Positions 46,133 through 58,700 of a DNA stretch of 64,000 bases are shown piece by piece. A program made the position numbers and the translations under genes. This DNA is from Astropecten irregularis (Eukaryota; Echinodermata; Asteroidea; Paxillosida; Astropectinidae). How positions within the stretch are numbered: the stretch's first letter is position 1; each line of letters begins with the position of its first letter. The stretch is from the NCBI GenBank assembly GCA_963971285.1, contig OZ020244.1, forward strand, positions 28,644,001 to 28,708,000, given 5' to 3'. Below the pieces are notes generated by a model. That model did no database searches. It was not told the origin of the DNA and saw only the letters and a program-made list of their open reading frames with translations.

Positions 46133-48120
46133 CTTAAGCTCAGAGAACGATCAATCCGCAGACGTTTATTGGATCTAATTGGATGGACAATGTATCTAAG
46201 CATATGCTCACTGAGAGAGAGAGCGAGAGACTGATTCCTGGTCAATAATACTACCACTGTCCTTCCAACACCATGGACCAGATGCATTTAAAAGCCCCAC
46301 AACACCCTTACAAATTGCCGCATACTGATTATTAAGCCTTATGATGAGTCATCCATTTATGTATGGTACAGCAATGAGACTAGTGGAGGACTTACTCATA
46401 CACAAACTCTCTCTGTTGGCTGGTAAAAAACCAAGCCACAAGAGTCGGCCACGGGGAGGCAGCATCAACGATAAATTGTGAGACAGCCTTTTGCTGATTA
46501 GCTGCTGAGCCGCCGTAGGATCGACCCGGTTGTCCTGGTAATAAATAACTCTAGCGTGATGTCATTCTCCAATCTCCACACCTACATTGGGTATATTATA
46601 GGCGTACATGTAATGATACAGGATTTCATGTACTGTACAGGTTACTGCACATTTTCAAGTTTGATAGGAAGAAACAATGATGTACTGGTCGGTACCTTAT
46701 AGGAGATGATTACTGTATTTTTATTATATTGTACCTACTACTACTATAACCTTCTTGGAGTGTTCCATGCCCATTATCATCACATGAAAATACTGATCAC
46801 TGTTTTAAAATGTCGATAAATTCATGACTACTGGCAGTAGGCCTACATGTACTGTACTGTACATACAGTGTCCTGTAAATGTGATTCTGATGTACAGTAT
46901 GTACATGTAGTATATATGTACAAGTACATCATACTGATGAGATATGTGTCATGTACATGTACTGTATATGTATACTGTACAATTACATGTACATGTAGAG
47001 TGTAGGCCTACATGTACAAAACTGTAGACCTACACCATGCCTACACCATGTAGGCCAACAATATGTAGCCCTACAGTGTGCACCGTACACACACACATCC
47101 AGAAACCTACAGTTTATGATTTATACAGCGAGTACTGTATGCACACATTTAATTAATACACAGTCCACTCCACAGGTAACAACATCCACGAATTACACTT
47201 ACATGTACATGTACTGCACATGTGGTAGACCTATACAGTAACAAATACAGCAACAAAACCAACCAAGTAACAGGTTGCTATTCAATAAAGAATTCTACCC
47301 AGATTTCTCATTTTGCTGTCAACAAAGTAATTCATAATACAGAAAAAAGCCCCATCATGAGTGTGTATTAATTTCCCGAGAGAGTATTAAAAACCAACCA
47401 CAAGTTGTACTAGCCTACTAGTACTACTCTTTCCTGTACTACTACACTGTTCACCAAATCCACCGAGACCCATCCACAACAAATAAAAACTTCAAATTTT
47501 CCTCATAACACCAGCAGTACAAGCCAGGTTCCACGCCTAAAGTAAACCCAAGCCCAGAATTCCAACCAACTCTTAACCACAGGGCCACCACCTGTCTAGC
47601 TCTATTTTCTAGTATCCCTGGGAAAAAAAATACAAAATTGAAAAGTCCACATTATATCCAAATCCGCTGGGAATAGACTGGAGGGGGGGAATGAATGAAT
47701 GGATCTAGGGGAAAGTCGTGGAACAATAATCCTACCTGTTGTATCTGGAATCTGGAGTGACAAAAAGCCAGCATAACCTTTGATCTCCCAGGCAATGCTC
47801 GACCTTCAACAAACCCAACTGTCAGACATACATTATTGTACATGACGTGTGCAATTACAATTGCAATGCTTACAGACCTGTAAGAAATCTGTGGCCCACA
47901 CTTGTGTCTAAATTAACTTGTCAATACTTAATGCCGATTTAAAAGAAATCTGTCTATAAAACAAAACATTTGAGCGCCAGTTTTGATGAAATTTCAATGT
48001 CCACGGCCACAAGTCGATTTTATTTACACACACTTGCATTTCGAAACTTGGTGATTGAAATTGATGCCAAGTCCTCCCAAACCCTCACATGGCCCATACT
48101 AAATTAAAATTTAAATTTTA
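46133..48120. other. Non-coding stretch
   Basis: The part at 46590-47260 is dense in GTACATGTA, TGTAGGCCTACA and CTGTACA words, a low-complexity zone. The part at 46140-46560 is complex sequence without a recognised motif. Confidence 0.35.
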
Positions 48121-48277
48121 AATTACTAATTTCTGAATAAATACACCATTTCAGGCAGAAAAAATTTAACGGTATGTTTCTAGTTCTACCACCACCATCT
48201 TCATACCCTGTTAGTTATACGTAAATCTGTGAACATTTCTGTTTTGGTTTCTTACCAAAGCATTATACTACCTTTAA
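48121..48277 (+). mobile_element. TTAA family A element, right 40 percent only
   Basis: Starts at ACTAATTTCTGAATAAATAC and ends CAAAGCATTATACTACCTTT plus AA. The left part including the central palindrome is missing; an AATTTAAATTTTAAATT palindrome abuts the break. Confidence 0.7.
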
Positions 48278-49585
48278 TGTTTTCACACATTCACATGTGC
48301 AAACCAACTCTTCATGAGTCTATTTTCCCTAAGGCTTTCTTTGTCCAATGACTCCATTCAAATTATTTTGTACAATGTTCTCCTTTTCTACAGCTCTCTT
48401 TCATATCATACAGCATAATACTGCATGTAAATGTTTTATACACATTTGGCAGTACTGTAAAATAAATTGAATATGTATGTAGGGCTACTAGAGCATGTAG
48501 GCTATACAGTACATAACACCATTTAAATTCAAGCCTTGAATTAAACGGTGGCCACGGGGACCATGGCCTTCATTGCCCTTGTTCTTGGCCTTGGTTGCCC
48601 CCTTCAAATGTTTCCATAGACATTACGATTTTCCAATGGAATTGCCCCTTGCAATGGAAAAGTGGCCTTGCCCTTTTCAGAACCAAATTCCAGGCCTGTA
48701 AATTGATATATATATATCTTTAATGAGGTTCATTTTACTGAATTGGATAATAACATGTGACATTTGTGACTCTAAATACAGTATGTTACATTCTGTGAAT
48801 TGTCTACATGTTAAATTAAAACCTTTGCTGAGACTCTTAACTCCCATAACTAATTTGTGTAGGCCTATATATTTTCATGTTTACAATGTGACACACATTG
48901 ATTGATTGATTTCATTCTAATGTCACGAACAGCTCTGCAGATTCCTAATTAAAATACGATTTTGATATGCTCTACATAAAGGGGGCCTGTACAGGTGTAT
49001 ACATGTATGGGCGCATTCGTTTAGCTAACACGGGTCAGCCCTTACTGGGAATGGGCGTGTTTTACTGCACAAAACACGCGAAAGAATGGGGACGAGATTG
49101 ACTGGTGTCGACCCGGAAGAGCTAAACGAATACACCCTATGTACAGTTGTACCGTACACATACATAGGCCTACCAGGTTTGTACAATGCATGTTGCTGTA
49201 TTAAAGGATTTTTAAAAAGAAAAGAAAAACACGCTTGCACAGTATGTTTAGTGAGTGCATATATTGTTCCAGTTACGTGCATTTTTCAAACTGAAACTTG
49301 AGTCGAGTGTATTATTGATCAATTTAGCGACTAGGAAGGCCTTCAATCTTGACTTCACAACTTTGGCTCATTTGCCAAGTTGCTGGACTTCTTGGCACTC
49401 CAGCAAGCCATTTTCAAGAACATCCACAACATTATTATTACAGCTGGGACATCTCAAACCCATCAAATTACTGTAGATAACTTCAGCCGAATTGAGGGCC
49501 TTGAGACTGAGCCTGACTGTCTCTCCAACTGTAACACGGTCCGCCTGATCCCCTTCAGGAAATTACGTTTGTATTGGACATTTAT
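48278..49585. other. Non-coding stretch
   Basis: Includes a GGCC/CCTTG-rich patch at 48545-48700 and otherwise nothing. The open frame at 49380-49808 (142 codons) overlaps the next MITE and has no known motif. Confidence 0.35.
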
Positions 49586-49829
49586 GGGCGTTTATGAAAC
49601 TGAGGCTCACAGGCTCTGTCCCAGGCTCTGGCTCCTTTTCATGAATCCATTCTACAATAACGGGACGGGTTATCAAAATAGAGGATTTTGGCTGCGGTTG
49701 GGAGGTAGATTCTCTAGTTTGAAAAGGAAAAAAGCAGTTTCAACTTCAATGAAAAACCACAACCTATATTTTCAGCACATGGATGACAGAGCTGGAGCCT
49801 TAGCCTGAGCCTCCGTTTCATAAACACCC
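49586..49829. mobile_element. MITE with GGGYGTTTATGAAAC ends (244 bp)
   Basis: GGGCGTTTATGAAACTGAGG at the left pairs with the complement of TGAGCCTCCGTTTCATAAAC plus ACCC at the right, with few differences. A subterminal GGCTC repeat follows on both sides. No coding. Confidence 0.6.
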
Positions 49830-49901
49830 TAAGACTACATGTATCATTTACTATGGAACAAGAATGGCAGATCAAACCATACAGCTACATGTAGGATCTG
49901 A

Positions 49902-50890
49902 GGCCAATTTCATAAAACTGTTTAAGCACAAAAATGTCTCGCCCAATAAAGCAAACCATCATTGAAAATTCCTTTTGATATTCATGGTCAGCGAACAACA
50001 GCCAAAGAACTATCACAACAAGTGATACACAACACATGGAAATTTGGTTGTTACATTAACCCTGTTTTTATTAAGACAGAAATGTCATGCTTAGCAAATT
50101 TTTGTGCTTAACAGTTTTAGGGTCATTCCGTGTCAATTCAACACGCTTTGGAACCCGACCGACTCGGATTTCAATGAAATTTGGTATGCTTATTGGCCTC
50201 CATGAGAAACCCCCAGAACCGAAATTTTATGTAATTTGGTTCATTACTTTTTGAGATACGGGTTAACAAACTTTTGACTAATTAGCACAATCTGTGGCAT
50301 TCAAACAGCCATATCTCCAGAAGTAAAGAACCTACAGAAATAAATTTTACATCATTCTAAAGCTCTTATAATGGCCTACATTTTGTAAAATAAAACCAAA
50401 AGTTTTTCATGTACGACAAAAAAATTACGTTCAAATTTGACCTTTGTCCTCGATAAAAAAAAATGCGTATTTTCAAAATGCGTAATTTCTTTTTTAATTT
50501 TAGCTTGACATGTAAGTAACATCTCCAGAAAAATTTGGAGTGGGCGCTCATATACTTTTGGAGTTATGATAATTTAAACATCGGATTTCGAGGATAAAAG
50601 CTGTAAATGCATTAACATGTGCACTGTACATATACTTATGTGCATGTAAATTTATCTTTGTAGGTTCTTTACTTCTGGAGATATGGCTGTTTGAATGCGA
50701 CAGATTGTGCTAATAAGTCAAAAGTTCGTTAACCCGTATTTCAAAAAGTAACGGACCAAATTACATAAAATTTCGGTTCTGGGGGTTTCTCATGGAGGCC
50801 AATAAGCATACCAAATTTCATTGAAATCCGAGTCGGTCGGGTTCCAAAGTGCGTTGAATTGACACGGAATGACCCTTTATGGAATTGGCC
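49902..50890. mobile_element. Second copy of the 34.4 kb MITE, split by a foldback element
   Basis: Left part 49902-50118 matches the 34.4 kb MITE in order: GGCCAATTTCATAAAACTGT, GCCCAATAAAGCAAACCA, AAGTGATACACAACACATGG. The right end ATGGAATTGGCC (50879-50890) lies after a 759-bp insertion. Removing the insertion restores a right end that complements the left end. Confidence 0.7.
50119..50876. mobile_element. Foldback element with about 230-bp inverted arms
   Basis: AGGGTCATTCCGTGTCAATT opens the left arm (50119-50348). The same sequence, inverted and nearly identical, closes it (50647-50876), including GATATGGCTGTTTGAATG and TTTCAATGAAATTTGG. The 300-bp centre is AT-rich. If the ends are read as GGGTCATT, the flanks show TTTA on each side as a 4-bp target duplication; read as AGGGTC, TT. 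No transposase is present, so class is undetermined. Confidence 0.75.
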
Positions 50891-52369
50891 CCTTTTCCTA
50901 GCTCTATGATTAAACCTACATACATGTATGTACAAGTACATTTAAGTCTAATTCAGAAACATTCTAGGAATTCATGATTTCCAGCAGCATGAAAGCTGTT
51001 CAACAACAGATTTTTTATTCTATGTACTCAGAATGAGAATGGATACATGACACTAATGACAGTCGCATTATATGTGTCAGTCAACTTGGACAAATTGTAA
51101 GAAAACATGGTGTGAAAAACACGGTAATAGCACTGGACACTCCGACAGTGTAGCCTACATTGTTCAAACCCCAGTTTCCAGGGGCCTACAACCTTAACTT
51201 CCAATATTAATTGCACTGTAGGCCTAATCCTAACTTTGAGACATCACGACATCACATTTTGCTTAGCAATTAAGATTGATTCACATTACTGGTAAGTCTT
51301 TAAGATCTATTTAATTAGTGCTTTGTGAAATCACCCAATGGGCTGGAAAATCCTCCAATTGGACCAAAACACCAGCCTGCATGTGTAAACTAGTTGAGTG
51401 GTGTAAATCAAAATAACAATTGATTGTTTTTATGTTTTCTGTCCTGGTTCGTCAAATACTGTTCCAAGAATATCATTGAACTGTCAACATATTTACACAT
51501 TACGCTGCACAAAACTTGAAATCACTTTCATTTCTTCGTTATGTTTTGACAGCAACTAGGATTTTGGCCCAAAACAACTGGCACTATTAAATTGTCCCAG
51601 TGGTTTGGTCGATCACTCAAGTTACAATCATTCAGGAAGTGATATCTCCCAATGCCATATCTACTGGGACTTTCAATTTCCTTGACAAGGGTTTAATTGC
51701 AGGATCACAGGATGTGGGGAAACAGTCAGAAACTGAAGACTGCTAGTCCTGTCCAACAATGGAGTAAGAGTGGAGTTGTTGCAATGAATCTCGGAATCGT
51801 CTGGTGATTAAGCAGCTCTATGAAATTGGCCCCTGATTACATATATATTTAGGCCTATTAAGTTCTACAAACTGCTTTGCATTAAAGTCTCCATCGACGA
51901 TACATGCAATTTCAACAAAATTTTGCAAAGTCTGTGTACATGTATGTTGTACACTTCTCAACAAAGAACCCAGTGTGTAGGGCTATAGGCCTATATTACA
52001 TTGTATAATTTCACAACAGGTGGATAGAATATTGATACTTGACAAGTCATGGGGAGACTGAAAATCAACGGTTCGGTGAGCATTTTAATTAAAAGCTCCA
52101 TTGACAAAGTCAACCAGGCCTTAAGTTTAATACCCGGCTACTTATATTGCATTTTCACAGTATGTGAATCCTGTAGGAGGAAATAATCAATCAATTACAT
52201 GTAATGTAATGCTGGATGTGTTCTTTATTATTAAAAGAAAGAACAAAAAGGACAAGAATGACACGCGCATAATTTACAAGCATTTCATTTAATCAAAACA
52301 GCACAAGTATGAAAATGCACAAATATGCACAAATATGCATGGTACACATTGTACATGTTTGTGCACTTT
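50891..52369. other. Non-coding stretch
   Basis: Near 51810-51830 GCTCTATGAAATTGGCCCCT resembles the end of the 34.4 kb MITE and may be a decayed remnant. CTG|GTAAGTC at 51290 is a good plus-strand donor sequence without a recognised exon. No gene assigned. Confidence 0.3.
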
Positions 52370-52714
52370 AATAAAAGGTAGTACCTGACTACCTGTAATA
52401 TACTTTGGTAGCATACAGAAACAGAAATCTTCACAGATTTGCCTATTTATGTTTCTGCCTGAAGTGCTGTATTTATCCAGAAAAGAGTCAAACCAGTGAC
52501 CAAAATTATTTGTTATCTTTTAAAGATCCAAAAATAAAAGAGAAAATACACAATCGAATATTGTGGAAATTTTTCGCTGTTTTCTCAAAAAGTGAGCAAA
52601 GTATGGGACTGAAATTTTCACAGACGACTGTTATTGTATCTTCCTTGATATTTTTGCCCACGGATCTGTAGTCCTTTTTCTTTGACAAAAACCAAAGTAT
52701 GATACTACTTTTAA
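52370..52714 (-). mobile_element. TTAA family A element, diverged full length
   Basis: Left end ATAAAAGGTAGTACC, right end CAAAGTATGATACTACTTTT plus AA. Landmarks in reverse order include GAAATCTTCACAGATTT, TTTATCCAGAAAAGAGT, CTGTTTTCTCAAAAAGTG and GAAATTTTCACAGACGAC. Confidence 0.7.
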
Positions 52715-54748
52715 GCTTGTACAGTACAAAATGAAAAAGACGATCATAAAAGAAATTGATCAGGTATTGATTACATGCTTGTGTATGAATGATGTACTTG
52801 TCCACAGTACAACCAATGCGTGTCTGTAATGTGCAGCACTACAAAACATACATATACTGTACAATCTGTACCAGTCAATAAATTGACGAGATCAACTAAT
52901 CTATGTACAGTCTTCTTGTTTCTATATTCCGTAATTTATCTTCTTTTTTCAAAGTCAAATATCACCCCTAGACTTTGCCCAACGACACTTCTGCTTTTAT
53001 TCATTCCATTGATAAAAAAAAAAAAAACACTCAGCATTTTCCTGGATTTTCTCTTATCAATTTTCAAAGGTCACGGCATAATGCGCCCCCCCCCCCCCTA
53101 AAGCAATCCATTACATTGACATGGTTATTTTCACATCTCTAAATTCATAACTACATAGTACTGTGCGCAGCAGATACACAATTTTTATGTAAAGTTCGTA
53201 TCTAACTCATTATTTATGAGCTAGGGTCACAATGGCGAGGTACTGATTAAGCCCAAACTGCTGCATGATATATGTCGGTAATTGTGAATAATTTACTATG
53301 AAATACGTGCAGTGTGACTCATCGGCAATTTCATTTCCAGTGCATTAATTCCATACAAGGTAGGACTAGAAATAAACAGTGTGTTAACCGCGGCAGGTCC
53401 AAGGCCAAAAATGGATCTATCACACAGACGGAACCTTACATATTTTAAAAATTATCTTCTTTTCTTTTTGTGAGTGGTATTAACATGTAAACATTCTGCC
53501 TGTTTTATTATAAACAGACTGGTGTACAGTATAAATTTATTCTTGTATATTAACTCGCATGTGATCAAACGCCTGGAATCCTTCCCACAGGAAGCTCTTC
53601 TAACATATGTCTAAGAGCATGGACATTTCTCTCCTACCTGACGATGCAATGATGGACTCACGCACATGTCTATGTTTATCACACCGCGCATGCGTATAAA
53701 ATATCCACGATTGCTTATAGTAGCACATGTACTCACTCAGTGCCACAGTGGCTAGTCAGTCATTTAGCGCACAGTCAATGCACTTTATGATACCCCCCCC
53801 CCCTAAAAAAATTAAAAATTGTGAGATAAAAACGACATCATGAATAATAATGATTTTGGTCAGGAGATAGATAATATGCATAATTTTAGGCCTGCCTTTT
53901 TTCACCGAAGTAGATACATAAGCACTGCACACTCGGTGCTTGTTGAGTGCACATGAAACAAAATCATGAGCTGGCTCAGGTGAGATTCGAATCCACAACC
54001 CACGATGTGAGACGTGTCGGGCAGGAACGCCATGAGGGCAACAAGGGGACTGCTTTGGCCGTGCCGCTGATCCTAGTCTTGGTACTGTTCCAATTGTTTC
54101 TGTTTCTATTGGAGTCATTTGTTTTTACCCACCCCAAAAAATGTTGCCTTGCCCAATTTTCTGTCCCTGATTTGTGTTCAACAGAACAATGACAGGTATC
54201 CATGAACTCAACATTTACATGTTTACTGCATCAATAAACATTAATTTCTGTGGAAATGTACAAATTAGATTTAAAATTACATGTTAATGAAACTAAAATA
54301 GTAAATTATATACATTTAGATACCGGTACGATAAGTATTCAATGTATACATCAGACACCATAATAGATGTGATGAGGTCGGTGTTGCCAGCCTTTGAAAT
54401 TTCTGCCTTTCCAGGGAAAGCACAATTAGTGCTACTTGGTATTTCCGATTGACATTTTCCCCTTAATCCCTAGTTTTTCCCTAAAGGGTATTATCAAGAA
54501 ATCTTTTTTTAAAAACACGACTCTTTTCTAGGTTCATTGCGCATTTTAATGTGTTTTTTGTTTATACAAAATTATGGAAATTAGCAATCGTTTTGCTTTG
54601 GAAACAGTGAATAAATAAATAAATAAATATCCCATTAACTAAAAATAAAGCCAGACTTGTTGAATTGTTGAAAGAAAGCTTACAGTATTTACTGGTCTGT
54701 CCAACAGTTTGAAAAAAAAAGTTAAGCTTAAACTCTGATTGTAATTAA
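52715..54748. other. Non-coding stretch
   Basis: Two C runs (53086-53098, 53793-53803), an A run near 53017, an (AAAT)n run at 54610-54630. At 53975-54030 the minus strand holds GGATTCGAATCTCACC, a B-box-like word, possibly an old SINE. The rest is unassigned. Confidence 0.35.
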
Positions 54749-54882
54749 TGGGAGACTCTGGAGAACCGGTCTTCAAGTCAACAGAGCACGGGCACGCACA
54801 ACAGCGCAGGCGCAAAACAACGCGCACATGCTCACAATTGCGTGCGCTGTTGTCTTGAAGACCGGTTCTCCAAAGTCTCCCA
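54749..54882. mobile_element. MITE with TGGGAGACT ends (134 bp)
   Basis: TGGGAGACTCTGGAGAACCG at the left pairs with the complement of CGGTTCTCCAAAGTCTCCCA at the right, and the match continues inward through GTCTTCAAGTCAACAG to about 36 bp with two differences. The interior is rich in GCGC and GCGCACA words. A partial copy lies at 63552. Confidence 0.7.
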
Positions 54883-55724
54883 ATAAACCGTATCTATATG
54901 TAGGCTACAAGTTGGTGCGAATTTACAAATGTACACCACAAGAAAAAAGATCAAATGTATATATACATATGCAATTTTATATCTAATATATTGTATGAAG
55001 ACCAAGTGCTAGTGAATTTAATAATGAAAACTGAAAGTCTCTCAAACTCCGAACAAGTTGGCTACATTTTTCTCACGGTCCCAAATATGTAATGTGTGGG
55101 AGTGAGGGAGGGAGGGTTCCGTGCTTGTTGTGCAACTCAGCCAGCAACTCTCTCTGACTCTCTCCCCCTTTCTTATCCATTTTGATCTCTCCAGCGGCTC
55201 AACTTTATTTTATCAAGGCTTTGCGAGCCCCTTTTAACGGGATTCTTTTCAATCGGCGTATTTTTCTTGTGCCCAGTTCTTTCCTTTCACTGGCAAAACA
55301 TTTATCAGCAATTTACAAACTGAAAAGTAAGCCTGCGCACTTAAAAAGAATACCGGTATACACATTTACAAAAATATACAAAAAAATGTCATGTTCTGGC
55401 AGCTTGCACTTCAGAAAAAAGGTTTCGCGGACCTTTTAATTTCAGAAATGCACTGCGTGCACAAAAAAAGAAAAGAAGAAAAAAACATCCCGGTTGTAAT
55501 AGAGCTCATGAATAATATTCCCAATCCTAAGTTGCTAAATTTAAGCATGCCACAACTTGAAACAGGTTCATGCATTATTCACAACCTGCATAATGGACAC
55601 TTGTGCATCCCGCCTGCCAGTGCCCGGCAATTAAAGATGCACAGTCGCGCCCATGTCCGATAAAAAGGAATTTTTCTCATAAACAAATTTTTAAAGATTC
55701 AAATTTAGATTTATGTTGAAGAAT
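54883..55724. other. Non-coding stretch
   Basis: Nothing recognised. Open frames at 55182-55663 carry no known motif. Confidence 0.35.
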
Positions 55725-56068
55725 ATGTATGCAGATTCGTGGGCAAAAATATATCAAGAAAGATACAGTCGGCCTAACGGTCATCTGTGAAAATTCCTGT
55801 CCTGTGTGGTGCCCACTTTCTGAGGAAACAGTGAAAAATGCTGACAGTATTTTTAAATAGCTATTCACAGAAGTTTTGATTTCCCTAAGAACTTAAAAAG
55901 TAAGATCAAAACTGTTTTGAGTTTACTCTTCTCTAGATACCGTACATGTAAAGCATTTCAGGCAGAAAAGTGTTAATGGCATGTTTCTACCATCACCATC
56001 TTTATACCCTATAAGTTATAGGCAAATCTGTGAACATTTCTGTTTAGGTATGCCACCAAAATATGATT
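55725..56068 (+). mobile_element. TTAA family A element, old and decayed
   Basis: Recognisable landmarks are GCAGATTCGTGGGCAAAAAT, GTCATCTGTGAAAATTCC, GTGCCCACTTTCTGAGG, CATTTCAGGCAGAAAAG, CACCATCTTTATACCC and CAAATCTGTGAACATTTC. Both ends have lost the TTAA repeats, so exact limits are uncertain. Confidence 0.6.
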
Positions 56069-57410
56069 TCTGATATCAAGAACTTGAGCTATTTTGATTC
56101 ATAAGCACTTAATAAACTCCATTGAAAATGCAATGAGTGTAGGTGGAGATGGGATGAGTCTATGATGAGCATTGGATTTAAACTTTGATGAAAATTGGAG
56201 ATATTTCCATTTCAGATTATACTACAGGTAGATTGTGACTTAGTGTAATGCTAAAATCTATTAAATTGATACAGCCCTGTTTTATTAAACTATTTAACAC
56301 AATATTTTTTTACTCTGTGTAAAACCCGCATAAAGTTGGTCAAAACTACTGGATTTCACTTCTATACTATAGTGACTGAATCTGTCTGCGTCTCTGGTTT
56401 CCTATGGCCTTTATGTATTCATTGTATTACAAAATAGGAAACCAATCAATCAGAGTACCATCAACTCAATAGAATGGAATTGACCTGGATATATGCAGTC
56501 AATGAATGGGTATGTCAGGTCAAACTGTAGGCCTACACTTAGGGGCAAAATTAGTAACACGTGTTCCACTTCCAGGTGATGTCTACTGTACATGTATGTA
56601 GGTAAAGCACTGTAACAATTGGATACACCAAGCTATCTTAACCAAAACAATGCCCAACAGTGTAGGCCTACTTGGGAGAGCGAACAAGCACAAAATCTGT
56701 GTTTGTAACATTATGTTTGTCCTATTTTATGAACAACATTTTTGTTTTAAATTTAAATTTGTTATTGAATATTTAACTGACATTATTTCAGAATGTGAGA
56801 TAATTACTTTTATTAGTATTCACTAGTAATTCAGTTAGTGACTGTGTATGTATGTAGATGATAGTACTGATAAGTCACAGTACTATACTGAACTCTATAG
56901 GGGCCTACACATTACACAATACTCAAGACACAATTATGAATATAAATGTGTTACTATTTGAATTGAAGGTTATGGTAAATACTACAATCTACACTGCATA
57001 ATTCAAGCTAAGTATATTATATGGACACAAGAAAAGAACTATTAATAGAGCCCAGAATCAATGAATGGCACAGTTTTCACTGAATCTGATTTGTATGCAA
57101 ATGAGTTCAACTGCTTGAAATTCCTCCATACATGGCACAATATTTTATACAATAAACTGAGTATCACAGACACTCCTCTTTAGAAACAGGCCTGGGCTAA
57201 TTTGCAATACATGCCAGAAAGAACGTAGGCCTACCTCTGACAAAATAGCATTTACTATATGGCTGGCAAGCCTGGCATGATATATTGTACTGAGAATTGG
57301 CCAACCAAAAGAATGATAAAATACAAGTTTATAACTGTACATTTGGCTTCTGACTGGCAAATGAACAAAGATAATTGAATATTGGGGTCACTACCAAGTT
57401 CACCAATGTA
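56069..57410. other. Non-coding stretch
   Basis: AT-rich, TGTAGGCCTAC words near 56660; no gene or transposon recognised. Confidence 0.4.
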
Positions 57411-57561
57411 GGGCCGGATGGCTCAGTTGGTAGAGCGCCTGTACGGTATTCAGGAGGTCGCTGGTTTGAGTCCCGTTCCAGTCAATTTTTCTTTATTCAC
57501 TTTTCAATGACTTTAAATTCAGTCAGTCTCCCTTGTTGTGGTTATTTGATGATTATTTAAA
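57411..57561 (+). mobile_element. tRNA-derived SINE
   Basis: The head (about 57412-57484) reads as a tRNA: an acceptor arm pairing in about six of seven positions, TGGCTCAGTTGGTAGAGCG as A box and D arm, an anticodon arm with a mismatch and no T33, and GGTTTGAGTCCC as B box. A non-tRNA body follows (TTTAAATTCAGTCAGTCTCC, TTATTTGATGATTATTT) and an A/T-rich tail. The body also occurs at 43319-43440. The damaged anticodon loop and attached body exclude a working tRNA gene. Confidence 0.7.
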
Positions 57562-58479
57562 AAATAAAATAAAAATAAACATTATGGGAAGGTTAAGCTT
57601 TCCAATGCAGGCTACCTAAACTTCGTTTGAAAAATAATTTACATGTGTGCTCTTTGATTTTGAAAGAATGCATAATCCAGCCTCGGCCAAATTTCATGTA
57701 GGCCCTAAATACTTTAACTTGTAGAAAATGTAGTGATTCAGCGGTACTAACAATAACATTACAATATACACAACCAAGATCACAAAAGGAGAAAAATCCC
57801 ATGCTAATATAGGCCCCTACAATTTACAACTTCATCCACTTTCAAATTCTCTCAAATTCAAAATTACTGTCCAAAAAGAACACATGCCTGGATTTAATTT
57901 TAATTTAACGGTACACCACACTGTCTAGCATAAAATTTAAATAAACAAAAAAACAAATACGATTTGAAGCTTTGCATGGTGGAAGTAACAGGTTTTCGGA
58001 GACACCATTCTACACCATTCCCAGAACTAGAAAGTTAGAACTTCTGGAAAGAACTGGTAAGCAGTGTAGGCCTACTCTGCCTCTGGCCGGCCGTCCTCAA
58101 AAATCATTTTTCAAATTTCAAAAAGAAATTGTCTTCCACAAGAGAGTCAACATAGTGTATTTAAATTCGCCAAACGAATACTGCGATCTTCCACAAGTTC
58201 CAGTTAATTTGTGTCCATAATGTCCTTGTCTTAGTCACACGATTGCTTTGGAACTTTATGTAAAAAATGTGCACTGGACATGCTGGATGGCACACGATGT
58301 AGGCTAGGCAGCCCTGTACACGAAATGCATAGCGCAACTGGTTAAGCTCACAATCACAGTGTAACGGTCGCCACATTTCAAAACCAACAGTTTTAACACC
58401 TCCACGGACACAATTTCACAACTTTGTTTTAATCGTCTAATCATCGATTCACCATATAAACAACAATGCGTAAACTTAC
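57562..58479. other. Non-coding stretch
   Basis: Nothing recognised. If the exon at 58480 is real this is its first intron. Confidence 0.35.
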
Positions 58480-58700
58480 CCAGCAGCCGATGATGATCGG
58501 TGTTATTTACGCTCCCAGTCCGAGGTTAAATGCGACCAAAATTGGATGCGAAAAACAGACGAGTGTTGTAGTCTCCTCTTGCATGCAATGCAATGCAACG
58601 TGCATACAACAAACGTAACGTAACAGACGCCGTGTAGAAATTGGAGCTAGACGAAAAGGCTAGACTTGCACACAACGACCAAGCGTTATAGCCCAACCCA
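58480..58700 (-). promoter_or_regulatory. Candidate promoter and non-coding first exon, minus strand
   Basis: The block has more CpG than its surroundings and no transposon signature. On the minus strand it ends GGCTGCTGG|GTAAGTTTA, a strong donor. The only sizeable frame from an ATG (starting about 58584) is 32 codons and stops before the donor, so the exon would be 5' UTR with an upstream ORF. A CTATAAC word at about 58690 could serve as a weak TATA element. It lies about 4 kb downstream of the RPL29 poly(A) signal and is transcribed in the same direction, so it could be the start of the next gene, possibly the one whose signal-peptide exon is at 4.7 kb. Confidence 0.3.

Noticed and set aside
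49380-49808. 142-codon open frame, plus strand
   Set aside because: It runs into a MITE with inverted ends and shows no known motif.
53975-54035. B-box-like GGATTCGAATCTCACC on the minus strand as a tRNA gene or SINE
   Set aside because: No A box or cloverleaf could be drawn around it; at best an old SINE remnant.
57412-57484. Functional tRNA gene
   Set aside because: A and B boxes are good but the anticodon loop lacks T33, the T and acceptor arms have mismatches, and the unit continues into a body shared with another locus, so it is a SINE head.
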